Source: Asticcacaulis sp. MM231
GTDB lineage: Bacteria; Pseudomonadota; Alphaproteobacteria; Caulobacterales; Caulobacteraceae
Assembly (NCBI RefSeq): GCF_964186625.1
Contig: NZ_OZ075108.1
Coordinates: 2,634,501 to 2,698,500, forward strand
Direction of reading: 5' to 3'
DNA: 64,000 nt
Position 1 is the first letter of the stretch; each line of letters starts with the position of its first letter. Below the pieces are notes generated by a model. It made no database searches, had not been told where the DNA came from, and saw only the letters and a list, made by a program, of their open reading frames with translations. Positions 1-8,623 of this stretch are shown here, piece by piece. The translations under genes and the position numbers were made by a program.

Positions 1-563
1 CTATTTCCCTTGCCGCCGAGCGCATGGATCAGTTCGTCCCATCGTTTCAGGGCTGCAGCGTCCAGATCATCGACCTCGATCAAGGACTGAGCCTTTCCCC
101 CGCACACCACCAGCCAGTCGAATACCCGGCGTCCAAAAGCACAAAACTGATCATAGTTGCGGTCGCCAAGCGCCAGCACGGCCACGCTCTGACCAGACAG
201 ATCAGGTCTGTCCTGCATCAGGCTTTGCGCAAAGCGCAGGCCTTCGTCCGGCGCATCGCCTTCGCCGGTGGTCGAGATCACGCACAAAATCGTTTTGGCC
301 GCCTGTAACTGCGCCACAGTGACCTGCGCGATCGAAAACGCCTGAGCGTCCCGCCCACCCGCCAGCAAGGCTTTGGCGCTGTTACGCGCAATCTCTTCGG
401 CCTGACCGGTTTGAGACGCATAGAGCACGAGATAGTCGCTGGTCGCTGTCGTGCGCTTTCGGCCTTTAAGCCCCGCCCACAAACAGACCAGTCCGAACGC
501 CGCCGCCGAGCCGTAAGCCCATGCCAGCCGCGTCGGATCGTCCGTTAGGGTCTCCCAAATCAT
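1..563 (-). CDS. Flavodoxin/FAD oxidoreductase, N-terminal part (left copy, runs off window)
   Basis: This is the first ~187 residues of the flavoprotein seen in full at 23776-25086. The start is the ATG at 563-561. It holds the N-terminal membrane segment and the FMN-binding flavodoxin domain with YASQTGQAEEIA and the TTGEGDAPDEG loop. The offset to the right copy is constant through this stretch, so there is no net indel. The FAD and NAD(P)H domains would lie left of position 1. The ATG overlaps the ApbE stop (ATGA), so the operon arrangement is preserved here. Confidence 0.8.
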   Translation of the reverse strand, partial: MIWETLTDDPTRLAWAYGSAAAFGLVCLWAGLKGRKRTTATSDYLVLYASQTGQAEEIARNSAKALLAGGRDAQAFSIAQVTVAQLQAAKTILCVISTTGEGDAPDEGLRFAQSLMQDRPDLSGQSVAVLALGDRNYDQFCAFGRRVFDWLVVCGGKAQSLIEVDDLDAAALKRWDELIHALGGKGN

Positions 564-1103
564 AGCCAGCCCTCCAGACGCGGACTGCGCACAGCACGAA
601 GGCCGTTATGCAAGGTCTCGGCACGCACCCACAGCAGACAGGGAATTTCGTGTTGCCGGGTAAACTCGATCGCCCGTTCTTCGCCCATCACCATCAGGGC
701 TGTGGCCAGGGCGTCGGCGCGCCAGCACTGCGGATCGAATACCGTAACGCTGACGATATCTGAGCGGGTCGGCGCTTAAGGCCGCGATCTCCAGCGCATG
801 CCCCACCACAGTGCGCAGGAAGTCCGGCAGATTCACAAAAGTGCCAGCGGGCGCGAGATTAAAGCGTGTCAGGTCGAAGTCGATACGATCGGGACTCATC
901 TCTTTATCGATGCGGTCCAGCACGGCCTGACAGCGAACATCAAGCCCTTCCGTCGCCGTATCGGCATAGAGCGCGATCGACCAGGTGGTGGCGAAGGCCT
1001 TGCCCTTCAAATCCATGCGCCGCGCCTGCGGATACAGGTCCGGCGCCTCGTCGAGATCGGGGATCAGCACGTGGCGATCCAGAGTATAGGCCGGCGGGGT
1101 CAT
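560..1103 (-). pseudogene. apbE: apbE remnant with 473-bp internal deletion (left copy)
   Basis: Same start (ATG at 1103-1101) and same last codons as the intact ApbE at 25083-26099. Positions 774 and 775 join sequence equivalent to 25297 and 25771, removing 473 bases and shifting the frame. The lost segment holds the family core, including the FMN/metal-binding region with CAIAKGF. The junction falls at a 5-base repeat, CGGCG, present at both ends of the missing segment in the right copy. Three single-base differences also occur near 820, 877 and 890, the first two at a GAGTC site of the right copy. It could not make a working flavin transferase as written. Confidence 0.85.
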
Positions 1104-1735
1104 CAGGCGTGAACAAACAGCAGGAAGAGGATGAAGGGCGCCAGCAAACCGAACGCCACCAGCGGCCAGGTGATACGGCGCCCTTTGGAATAGAGCCACA
1201 AAAGGCCAAGGCCGGTGATCGAAAAGACGACGCTGGCTACGGCGATCAGGTCAATGAACAGCGACCATACCGCCCCGGAATGACGGCCCTTGTGCAGATC
1301 GTTAAGCACGGCAATGACGCCGCGATCCGTGCGTTCATAAACGATATGGCCGTCATGACGATCGATGGTCATGGTGGCGTCGATGCCCGGCTGCGGCATG
1401 GCGAGATAGATTTCATCGTCATCGACATCGGGGGCGGACTTGCCAACATCGACGCCGGTCGCGGTTTTGATTACCGCGGTTTGCGCAAAGGTCAGCGGTG
1501 TCTTGTCGGCAACGCTCGCCATGGCGGCAAGGCCCTCGGCCGTCAGGTCTTTCTCTATCGTAACAATCTGCGGCTTAGCTTCGATCTGGCTGGCGTGATT
1601 GAGCGTGAAACCGGTGACGGCAAAAAGCGCCAGCCCCATCAGCGAAATGGCCGAACTGATCCAGTGCCACTGGCGCAACTGATTACGCCAGAAGGTGCCC
1701 CAGAAGGAGGGAGAGGTTGTTGGAGAACCGGGCAT
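1103..1735 (-). CDS. PepSY-associated membrane protein (left copy)
   Basis: 210 residues, identical in translation to the right copy at 26099-26731, and the only complete gene left in this repeat copy. It has an N-terminal membrane helix (about residues 20-45), a periplasmic PepSY-like segment, and C-terminal helices preceded by LNDLHKGRHSG, typical of PepSY-associated transmembrane proteins. Its stop overlaps the ApbE start (TGATG), so it is the first gene of the operon. Fuller discussion is given for the right copy. Confidence 0.75.
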   Translation of the reverse strand: MPGSPTTSPSFWGTFWRNQLRQWHWISSAISLMGLALFAVTGFTLNHASQIEAKPQIVTIEKDLTAEGLAAMASVADKTPLTFAQTAVIKTATGVDVGKSAPDVDDDEIYLAMPQPGIDATMTIDRHDGHIVYERTDRGVIAVLNDLHKGRHSGAVWSLFIDLIAVASVVFSITGLGLLWLYSKGRRITWPLVAFGLLAPFILFLLFVHA

Positions 1736-1760
1736 GGAACAACGCGTACCGTCAGTATTT

Positions 1761-1773
1761 GATAATCATTCTC
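1761..1773. promoter_or_regulatory. Fur-box-like site upstream of PepSY gene (left copy)
   Basis: GATAATCATTCTC matches 12 of 13 bases of the GATAATCATTATC part of the classical Fur box. It lies about 30 bases upstream of the PepSY start codon, in the promoter position of the minus-strand operon. The same site is present in the right copy at 26757-26769. Confidence 0.5.
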
Positions 1774-1876
1774 ACCTAGCAAACTCTATGGGCAGTTACA
1801 AGCTTTCCGGTGCTTTATTCATGCACAGGTGGCCTTTAGATGGGTCTGGTCAGGGATTTAACAACAAAAGCCGGCT

Positions 1877-2332
1877 TTATCGCTCCAGCTTGGCCGCCAG
1901 AATGATCGAGGTTGTAGTGCGTTCCACACCATCGAGCAGACCGATCCGGTTGATCAGCTCGTTCATCTCTATACTGTCGGCGGCTTCAACCAGCACGATA
2001 ATGTCGTACTCGCCGCTGATGGCATAAATGGCGGCGATCTCAGAAATCTCCGCCAGCCGTATTTCGACTTCCTGGCATAGCCGCGGCAGGGTCTTGATCA
2101 TCACGTGCGCCCGTAGGCGCGATTTGTGGAATAGGCCTGCCCCAGACGCACCGTATAACCGTCGATGATGCCCTCAGCCTCCAGCCGTTCCAGCCGTGCA
2201 TAAACCTGAGTGCGCGGAATATCGAGCATGGTGGCCAGTTGCGACACCGGCAAACGCGAGTTTTCGCGCAAACTGGCCATCAGCTTGCGGTCGGTCGGGA
2301 TCGAGTTCGGGAGCAGGCTTGCAAGTCGTCAT
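1877..2332 (-). pseudogene. Lrp/AsnC-family regulator, frameshifted (left copy)
   Basis: Counterpart of the intact regulator at 26873-27325. Relative to that copy it has a 2-base insertion near 2125 and a 1-base insertion near 2298, which separate the N-terminal helix-turn-helix from the C-terminal ligand-sensing domain. Only the last 75 codons (1877-2104) remain open in the original frame. Near the start codon the left copy reads GCAAGTCGTC and the right copy GCGAGTTGTC. Both are one change from GCGAGTCGTC, which contains a GANTC site. The lesions are probably consensus errors. Confidence 0.8.
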
Positions 2333-4288
2333 TTATTTGAGCTTTTCATCGCCATAGATCGCCGTTCGGATAACGGGAGAATCGGAAGAGATCGCCCCAC
2401 GATACATCCCCAGGTCGTTGATAGCAAAGGCCGGCTTGCCGTCGGCGCCCATGGCGATCAGACCGCCGTCGCCACCGAGGCTGCCCACCGACATGATTGT
2501 GTCCTGCGCCGCCTGTTCGATGGCCTGATGGTTCCAGCGCACACGGTCACAAACCTGACGTGCCGCCGTATCGCGGATGAAATATTCACCCGTGCCAGTG
2601 GCCGAAACGGCACAATCACCGTCACGCGCATAGGTGCCGGCGCCGATGAGCGGGCTGTCACCGATACGGCCCCATTGCTTGCCGGTCAGGCCGCCGGTCG
2701 AGGTGGCCGCCGCCAGATGGCCGTCACTGTCCAGCGCCACCGCGCCGACCGTGCCGTACATATGGGTCGGGTTGATCATCGCCGAATGATCCTTCTTCCA
2801 GTCAACGAGCATCTGCTCGCGTTCCGGCGTATGGAAATAGCTCGGATCGACCTGCTCAAGCCCCTGTTGCAGGGAGAAGGCGTCAGCCCCCTCACCGGCC
2901 AGAAACACATGACGCGTCTTGTCCATGACGGCGCGCGCCGCCATGATCGGGTTCTTCGTCCGGGTGATCGAAGCCACCGCACCGGCCTTCATCGTGCCAC
3001 CATCCATGATGGCCGCATCGAGATAGGTCTTGCCGTCGGCGGCTATGGCCGCGCCCTTGCCGGCATTGAACAGAGGGTTGTCCTCCAGCGGTTTCAGCGC
3101 CGCCTCGACCGCATCGAGCGACGAACCACCCTTGTCGAGCACCGCCTGACCGGCCTTGAGCGCTTCGGCCAGACCGGCGCGATAGGTCGCGTCCTTTGCC
3201 GGCGTCAGGTCGCCACGATCAATCACGCCGGCGCCGCCATGGATGGCCAGCGACCAGTGCTTTTGCTGCGTCAGCACGCCATCGGTCACATCATAGGTGC
3301 GCGTGAAGGACGGCTGACCGACCTCCAGCGTTCTGATGTTGAAAGTGCTGGCCTTGCCGATACCGGTGACGCTGACATTCTTCACATTGAGCTTTTTACC
3401 AAGGGCCAGCTCATTGACCTCACCGCGCTGCACCAGCCAGGCATGGCCATCGAGATTGGAATAGACTTTCGCCGTGCCGTCCGTCTCCACCGTCATCGCC
3501 GCCTCTTCATCGATGCCGAGACCGACGAGCGGGTGAGCGTAGCGCTTGTTCGGCGAGGCGCGCAGGGCTTCAGCCTTGATCACAAAGGCGATCAGGCGGC
3601 CGAGCCGGTCGCGGATGCCGAAATGGCTGTCGGTGACGATGTTACTCATCAGCTCGGAATGCAGGAAGTCGCCCTCAATGGTGTTGGCCGCCCCCATCGG
3701 ATCGTTCATGGCTTCGGGTGAGGTGATGCTGCCGCCATCCATGGCGCTGTAGAGCCAGCTTCCCTGCACAGCCAGCCCTGCCGAGGTGCCGCCGATCGGC
3801 TTGTTGGCCGCGATGTGGGCGTCGAGCGCCGCGTTCAACGGTGTGCCCTTCCACATCCGGACATAGTTCGACTGATCGCCACCCGCCAGAAAGATACCGT
3901 CGGCATTCTTAACTGCTTCCAGCAGCTTGGCGTCATAGGACGCTTTGCGGTCGGTAAAGAGGAAGGTGCGGATCGAGGTGACGCCCTTGACGGTCTTGTA
4001 CATCTCGTCCTGGGTCTCGGTCGTGCCTGAAGCGCGCAACACAACGATATGACCGTGGCCCGAATGCGCCGTAAACCAGCGGAAGGCGTCGAGGGCCCCA
4101 ATCGCCGCCGCCACTTAAGAGAAAACCACCCGTCACCGGATCGGGCGTCGGCTTCTTTTCGTCGCCGATGACGAAGGTTTTGTAGCCCGGACCGCTTTTC
4201 CACGGTGCGGCCTGCGCCGCATGAGCGAAACTTAAGGCGACAAGCGCGAATTCAGGGCAAGTTTTGAGGCTAGATTGCGGCGGGACAT
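2333..4288 (-). pseudogene. Cyanophycinase/isoaspartyl peptidase fusion, frameshifted (left copy)
   Basis: Matches the fusion protein at 27326-29128 almost base for base over both catalytic domains. An extra C near 4097 shifts the frame, so the downstream reading frame opens only from an ATG at 4114 and begins with residues foreign to the family. A second lesion near 4247 lies in the signal-peptide codons: this copy is one base short of a continuous frame there, while the right copy is one base too long. Both active-site motifs (GGTSAG and the MYGTVGA cleavage site) are intact. A corrected sequence would probably encode the full protein. Confidence 0.8.
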
Positions 4289-4502
4289 GCGGGGCTCCGT
4301 GCGGTTAGTGCGCAAATGCAACATATACGCACAACTGTGATCGCAAATTGACCTGATGGCAACAATTTGATTGCCATGCATGACACATTGATGTCACTTT
4401 TGCTCAAGTTATCTCGCAATTGGTACAGTTTGAAACCATATTTGCGAAATTCCCTTATTTAGCAACCGCGAACGCCACTATGGTAAAAGGAGACTTCCCG
4501 AC

Positions 4503-6021
4503 ATGACGAGATCGAAGTTCACCCGCTTCTGCAAGCTCACCCTGCTGGCAGGATGCAGCCTATACAGCCTTCACGGCGTGGCGCAAGCTCAGGATGCGGC
4601 TACCGCACCGGCGGCTGACGAACCCACCACTGTCACCGTGCTCGGTTCGCGCATTCCCCGCACGCAAAAAGAAGGTCCGGCGCCCGTTACTGTGATCACA
4701 TCCAGCGATATCAGCGCCCGCGGCTTTGCCAGCGTGCCGGATATCTTGAAGTCGGTGACACAAAACAGCGGCGAAACCCTGAGCCAGCAATCCTACGGTG
4801 GAGCCATCATGACACCGGGTTCGGCGCAGGTCGATCTGCGTGGCCTGGTCCTAACCATACACTGATCATGATCAACGGACGTCGCGTGGCTGACTTCCCG
4901 ATGCCGTTTAACGGACTGAGCAACTTTACCGATATTTCCAATATTCCTGCCGCTCTCATCGACCGCGTTGAGGTTTTGTCAGGTTCGGCCTCCGCCATCT
5001 ATGGTTCGGACGCCATTGCGGGTGTAGTAAACTCTCCATGAAGAAAAATGTTGAGGACACCACACTCAACTATCGTTACGGCATGACCGAGCACGGTGGT
5101 GGTGCCAGCCACCGCCTGTCACTGGCGACCGGATTTAATAAAGACCGCCTGAGCGTTACCTTTGGCGCGCAATACGATAAGCAAGATCCTCTGTGGGCTT
5201 TTGACCGCGACATTCAGATTCCCGCGATGACGCGCCGACAGCGCGCGCCCGTTTCCCGTTCAAGGTGGCGCAGCGCTATGACGATGACGCCTACATCGCC
5301 ACCGAGGGCGGAACGGACTGTTCTGATCTGGCGAAGCTGGCGGGCGGCACGGTCGTTAAAACGACCGACCGTTTTGACGATTACTATTGCGCCTCGCCTA
5401 CGGCTGTTTCATACGGCACTATTTTATCGCAAAGAGAAGCGCTCAACACCTTCACCAACATCAATTATCAACTCAATGATACGACAAGCCTGTTCGCCGA
5501 AGTGTTTGGCACCAGCGACACGGCCCTGATGAACGATGTCACCTACTGGCGCTATCAACTGCCCGATGGCAGTACCTCCGACTTCTATAATGAATATTCC
5601 GGCAGCTGTGAAAACTGGTCGCGCGTGTTCATGCCGGAGGAAATGGGTGGTCTGAAAAAAGGCATGATCACCAACCACTCATCGACCATATCGGTGTCGC
5701 CGGGCATTCGCGGACAGTTTGGCGAACAGTGGACCTATGAAGCCGCTTTGAATTATTCGCAATATTCCAGCACGATCAAAATTCCACAGATTGTTGCCGC
5801 CAAGGCCAATGCCTTCTACCTGGGTGAAGTCTCCAGGGCGTGGATTCGGATGGTTACGATATCTTCAACGCTGATCCAGCCAAACTGTTCACGGCTCTGA
5901 CGCCGGAACAATACCAACTCGATTTCCGAAGAAGCGCGCACCAGCGCGAAGGCCACGACGAAGGGTGTCTCTCTTACGCTGAACCACCGGATATCTTCGA
6001 TCCTCCTGCCGGTCCGGTCGG
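4503..6021 (+). pseudogene. TonB-dependent receptor, 5' fragment with multiple indels (left copy)
   Basis: Begins with the same ribosome-binding site (AAGGAG) and ATG as the intact receptor at 29497. A one-base deletion near 4847 gives a stop at 4865. Further differences lie near 5023-5033, 5219, 5500, 5609, 5826, 5918 and 5985. Three of these (5219, 5826, 5918) fall on GATTC, GAATC or GACTC in the right copy. Homology ends at 6021, about residue 507, so the whole second half of the outer-membrane barrel is absent. It cannot encode a functional receptor. Confidence 0.85.
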
Positions 6022-6075
6022 AAGATCGCCATCCAGGGCGATGCGGCCAAGGCGCGGGCCTATTTCCAAGCTTAA
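6022..6075 (+). other. Orphan 3' end of an unknown plus-strand gene
   Basis: Directly after the repeat junction, one frame reads KIAIQGDAAKARAYFQA followed by TAA at 6073-6075. It looks like the last 17 codons of a gene whose body is missing, cut off where the receptor fragment is joined. The neighbouring minus-strand gene ends at 6072, giving a normal convergent overlap. No function can be assigned. Confidence 0.35.
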
Positions 6076-6425
6076 CCGGTACAGCCTTCGCCCGCATGGG
6101 TCAGGCTGTCGAGATCGAGACGTCGCATGGCAGCCGTATCGCGCGGGCGTGGCGGCTCAGGCTCGCTGAAATTATCGATCAGTGTGCGCCCCATGGCGTC
6201 AACATGGCTGATATAGACGTCCCACTGCGTCATCACAACGGGATCGGCGCCCCGTTTGCGTAAGGCCGCCATGTCTTTGGCCTTCTTAGCGGCACGAACC
6301 CGCAGTTCCAGACCAATAGCGGTGCAATGGGAACGAATGGCCGCATCGGCGTTACTCCCCAGTCGGCTGACCAGCGCTACCGCCAAAGTCATCACCACCA
6401 CGCCACTGATCCACTTGATACGCAT
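6072..6425 (-). CDS. Small secreted or membrane-anchored hypothetical protein
   Basis: 117 residues. The N-terminus (MRIKWISGVVVMTLAVALVS) is a basic stretch followed by a hydrophobic helix, consistent with a signal peptide or a single anchor. The rest is hydrophilic with two cysteines (one in RSHCTAIG, one in GEGCTG) that might pair in the periplasm. A GGAG sits 6 bases before the ATG. I do not recognise the family. It is followed convergently by the orphan gene end at 6022-6075, and the GyrI-like gene lies upstream on the same strand. Confidence 0.6.
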   Translation of the reverse strand: MRIKWISGVVVMTLAVALVSRLGSNADAAIRSHCTAIGLELRVRAAKKAKDMAALRKRGADPVVMTQWDVYISHVDAMGRTLIDNFSEPEPPRPRDTAAMRRLDLDSLTHAGEGCTG

Positions 6426-6482
6426 AACACTCCGCCGCTACTGCGGGCAAAATGCCGTCCCTTTCCCGGCAAGTCCAGTGCT

Positions 6483-7100
6483 CTAACGCTTTTTTACCGG
6501 CTGACGCAGGATGGTTTTCAACTTTTCCGGCGCCGTCTTGCGTGGATCGCTAAGATAGATTTCGTGATGCTTACCGGTTTCGATCAACCCCTGTGCCGGT
6601 AGCCACTCTTCATGCAGCCGCTGTAAAACCGGCCCTTCATCATCATAAGGGCCGACATGCAGAATCTGGGCGCTCAAACCCTCGTCCAGCCGTTCCAGCC
6701 GCACCTTTTCAAGTCCCGGCAGGCCTTTTTTCATCACCACCTCGCTGAGCGCGGCGCACAGGTGGCCTTTTTCGATCCAGTCCGGTTGCAGGATCATCAT
6801 GGTCCATGACCATTTTGACTTTTCGCGCGTGACGAAGGTCTTCATGTCCCTGGCCCACCACAGACCTTCCAGCGGCCCGACGACATAATCGCGGTCAAAC
6901 GCGCGCTTGCTCATGAATTTGAGCGTGTAGGACAAGGAATAGAGCGCCTCGATGGCCTGGGCATATGCCGGCGCGGTGTTGGGATCGCCCACACCATCGA
7001 ACATCAGATAGTGCAGCGATGGCACCTCGATCAGCGCAAAGTCCTTCGACGTGGCGCTATACAGCGACTTATATTCCGTTTTCAGATCGATCTTGCTCAA
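6483..7100 (-). CDS. GyrI-like small-molecule-binding domain protein
   Basis: 205 residues from a TTG start at 7100-7098, chosen because AGGAG lies 7 bases upstream and homology-like sequence begins there (LSKIDLKTEYKSLY). The upstream in-frame extension is low-quality sequence. The fold signature is a SbmC/GyrI-like ligand-binding domain: a YLMFDGVGDPNTAPAY segment, a GLWWARDM segment, and a C-terminal ILHVGPYDDEGPVLQ segment typical of stand-alone GyrI-like proteins. There is no DNA-binding domain, so it is probably a ligand-binding or hydrolase-like protein. It is transcribed in the same direction as the sugar dehydrogenase gene upstream. Confidence 0.75.
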   Translation of the reverse strand: MSKIDLKTEYKSLYSATSKDFALIEVPSLHYLMFDGVGDPNTAPAYAQAIEALYSLSYTLKFMSKRAFDRDYVVGPLEGLWWARDMKTFVTREKSKWSWTMMILQPDWIEKGHLCAALSEVVMKKGLPGLEKVRLERLDEGLSAQILHVGPYDDEGPVLQRLHEEWLPAQGLIETGKHHEIYLSDPRKTAPEKLKTILRQPVKKR

Positions 7101-7158
7101 TTCCGGTCTCCTGTTTTGAGCAGAATAACCGGCCTGATGCCAAAATCTGCCAGCAGGA

Positions 7159-8267
7159 TCAGGCTTTCGGCGAAAGCTTGAGCAACCGCCCGTCACCATC
7201 CTCCAGCAGATAGATATCACCGTCAGGCCCCTGCTCGACTTCACGCAGGCGCTCCATCGGCCACTGATCGCCCTTGGTGGCCTTGTCACCATCGAGATGG
7301 ACACGGATCAGGGCCTGCCCGAAAGCGCCGTGATGAACATGTCGCCCTGCCATTTCGGGAATTTTTTGCCTGTATAGATCAGCATGGAAGACGGGGAGAT
7401 CGACGGATTCCACCACACCTTCGGCGCCTCGAATTCCGGCCGCGTCGAATGATCCGGAATATCGGTGTCGTCATAGTCGCTACCGTTGGAAACAATAGGC
7501 CAGCCGTAATTCTTGCCCGCCGCGATCAGATTGACCTCATCGCCGCCCTGCGGCCCCATCTCGTTTTCCCACAAACGGCCGACCTTATCGAAACCGAGCC
7601 CATACAGATTGCGGTGGCCATAGCTCCAGATTTCCGCCGACTGCCCGCCCTTGCCGGCGAAGGGATTGCCCGGCGCCGGCTTGCCATCGGGCGTAAGGCG
7701 CAGCACCTTGCCGAGATTGACCGTGAGATCCTGCGCGGGCGTCTTTTTCTGCCGCTCGCCAGAGGTCACGTAAAGATATTTGCCATCCGGCGAGAACAGC
7801 AGGCGGTGCGAGAAGTGCCCGTCGCCTTCCACCTTGGTCTGCCACCAGATGACCTCAAGCCCCTCAACACGCGGATTGGCCGCATCGAGCGTCAGCTTGC
7901 CGCGACCGACCACGGCGCCGCTGAGGCTGCCTTCGCCTTCTTCGACCCAACTCAGATAAATCATACCCGATTGCGCGAAATCCGGCGCCAGGGCCACATC
8001 GCCGAAACCGCCCTGGCCTTCCTCAAGCACCTTGGGCGCACCGGCCACCTCCCTGATGGTCTTGCCGGACAGCCATTTCAGCTTGCCAGCCTTTTCAGTG
8101 ATGAGCGCGTCGCCACCGGGCAGAAAGACCATCGCCCAGGGCTGATCGAAGCGCGCCACCTCGGTGACGGTGAAGGGCGCGGCGCCCAATTCCGCGGGGG
8201 TTTGCGCCTGACAGGCGCCGGCGGTCAGGACCAGCAGGGCGAGACTGAGAACGGGGATGGCTTTCAT
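7159..8267 (-). CDS. PQQ-dependent aldose sugar dehydrogenase, frameshifted near C-terminus
   Basis: Six-bladed soluble glucose/sorbosone dehydrogenase family. It has a signal peptide ending in a lipobox-like LTAGAC, FLPGGDALITEKAGKL in the first blade, HFSHRLLFSPDGKYLYVTSG, and SYGHRNLYGLGFD, with the catalytic His region conserved. It would oxidise aldoses in the periplasm with PQQ and Ca2+. The frame breaks near 7320: after ITALSG the natural continuation QALIRVHLDGDK lies in the next frame, to the stop at 7159. The span is one base short of whole codons, so a single lost C (GGCCAGGCC read as GGCAGGCC) explains it. Restored length would be 369 residues, normal for the family. Confidence 0.8.
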
Positions 8268-8623
8268 GGGGCGCTTCCTTGGCTGTTTTATGAGCGCAGG
8301 CTAGTTCGGAGCCACCGGCAAAGTCAATGCGGCTTTGTGTTTGCAAAAAGCCACTTTATCCTATTGTGCGTTATAGCCTTGAACGATGAGGTTAAATCGG
8401 TTCAAGGCTGTAAATCTTTGTGACGCCTTATGTTTTTCCAAAAAGTGGCATCCACTTTTTGGCATAAGGCTCTAGGCAAGTTTGGGACGCTCTGTTAAAG
8501 CCAGAACCATGTTGATGTCAGGCTTGCAAATCATACGAATTTGAGGCCCAGCGCAGGATCGCCTGTGCTGGGAATAGACATGCCTGCCCCATTACCGACA
8601 TCTTTTTATAAGACCTGAGAGTC
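8268..8623. other. Intergenic region between sugar dehydrogenase and ileS
   Basis: 356 bases between divergent genes. It must hold both promoters, but no confident -35/-10 pair is seen. The one clear structure is the long inverted repeat at 8425-8470. The ileS start has only a weak GAGAG upstream. Confidence 0.5.
8425..8470. repeat. Long two-part inverted repeat
   Basis: Inner arms CCAAAAAGTGG (8438-8448) and CCACTTTTTGG (8452-8462) are perfect complements around CAT. Outer arms GCCTTATG (8425-8432) and CATAAGGC (8463-8470) are also perfect complements, with a TTTTT bulge on one side. Nineteen paired bases in all. It sits in the spacer between divergent genes and is not followed by a terminator-type T run. 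It may be a dispersed palindromic repeat or a regulatory element. Confidence 0.75.

Larger units (their letters stand above)
1..6021. repeat. Left, damaged copy of a 6.5-kb direct repeat
   Basis: Collinear and nearly identical to 24524-31019, in the same orientation. The offset is 24523 up to about 774, 24996 after a 473-base deletion, and then 24992-24994 after small indels. Similarity stops sharply after 6021 (equivalent to 31019), inside the TonB receptor gene. The left boundary lies outside the window. Nearly all differences are frame-breaking indels or changes near GANTC sites, and silent divergence is almost absent. That fits poor consensus or misassembly better than an old duplication, although a recent real duplication is not excluded. 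Confidence 0.9.

Noticed and set aside
866..3721. Long plus-strand open frames opposite apbE, PepSY and the fusion peptidase
   Set aside because: They follow the codon structure of the minus-strand genes, have no ribosome-binding sites or domains, and recur unchanged in the right copy only as shadows.
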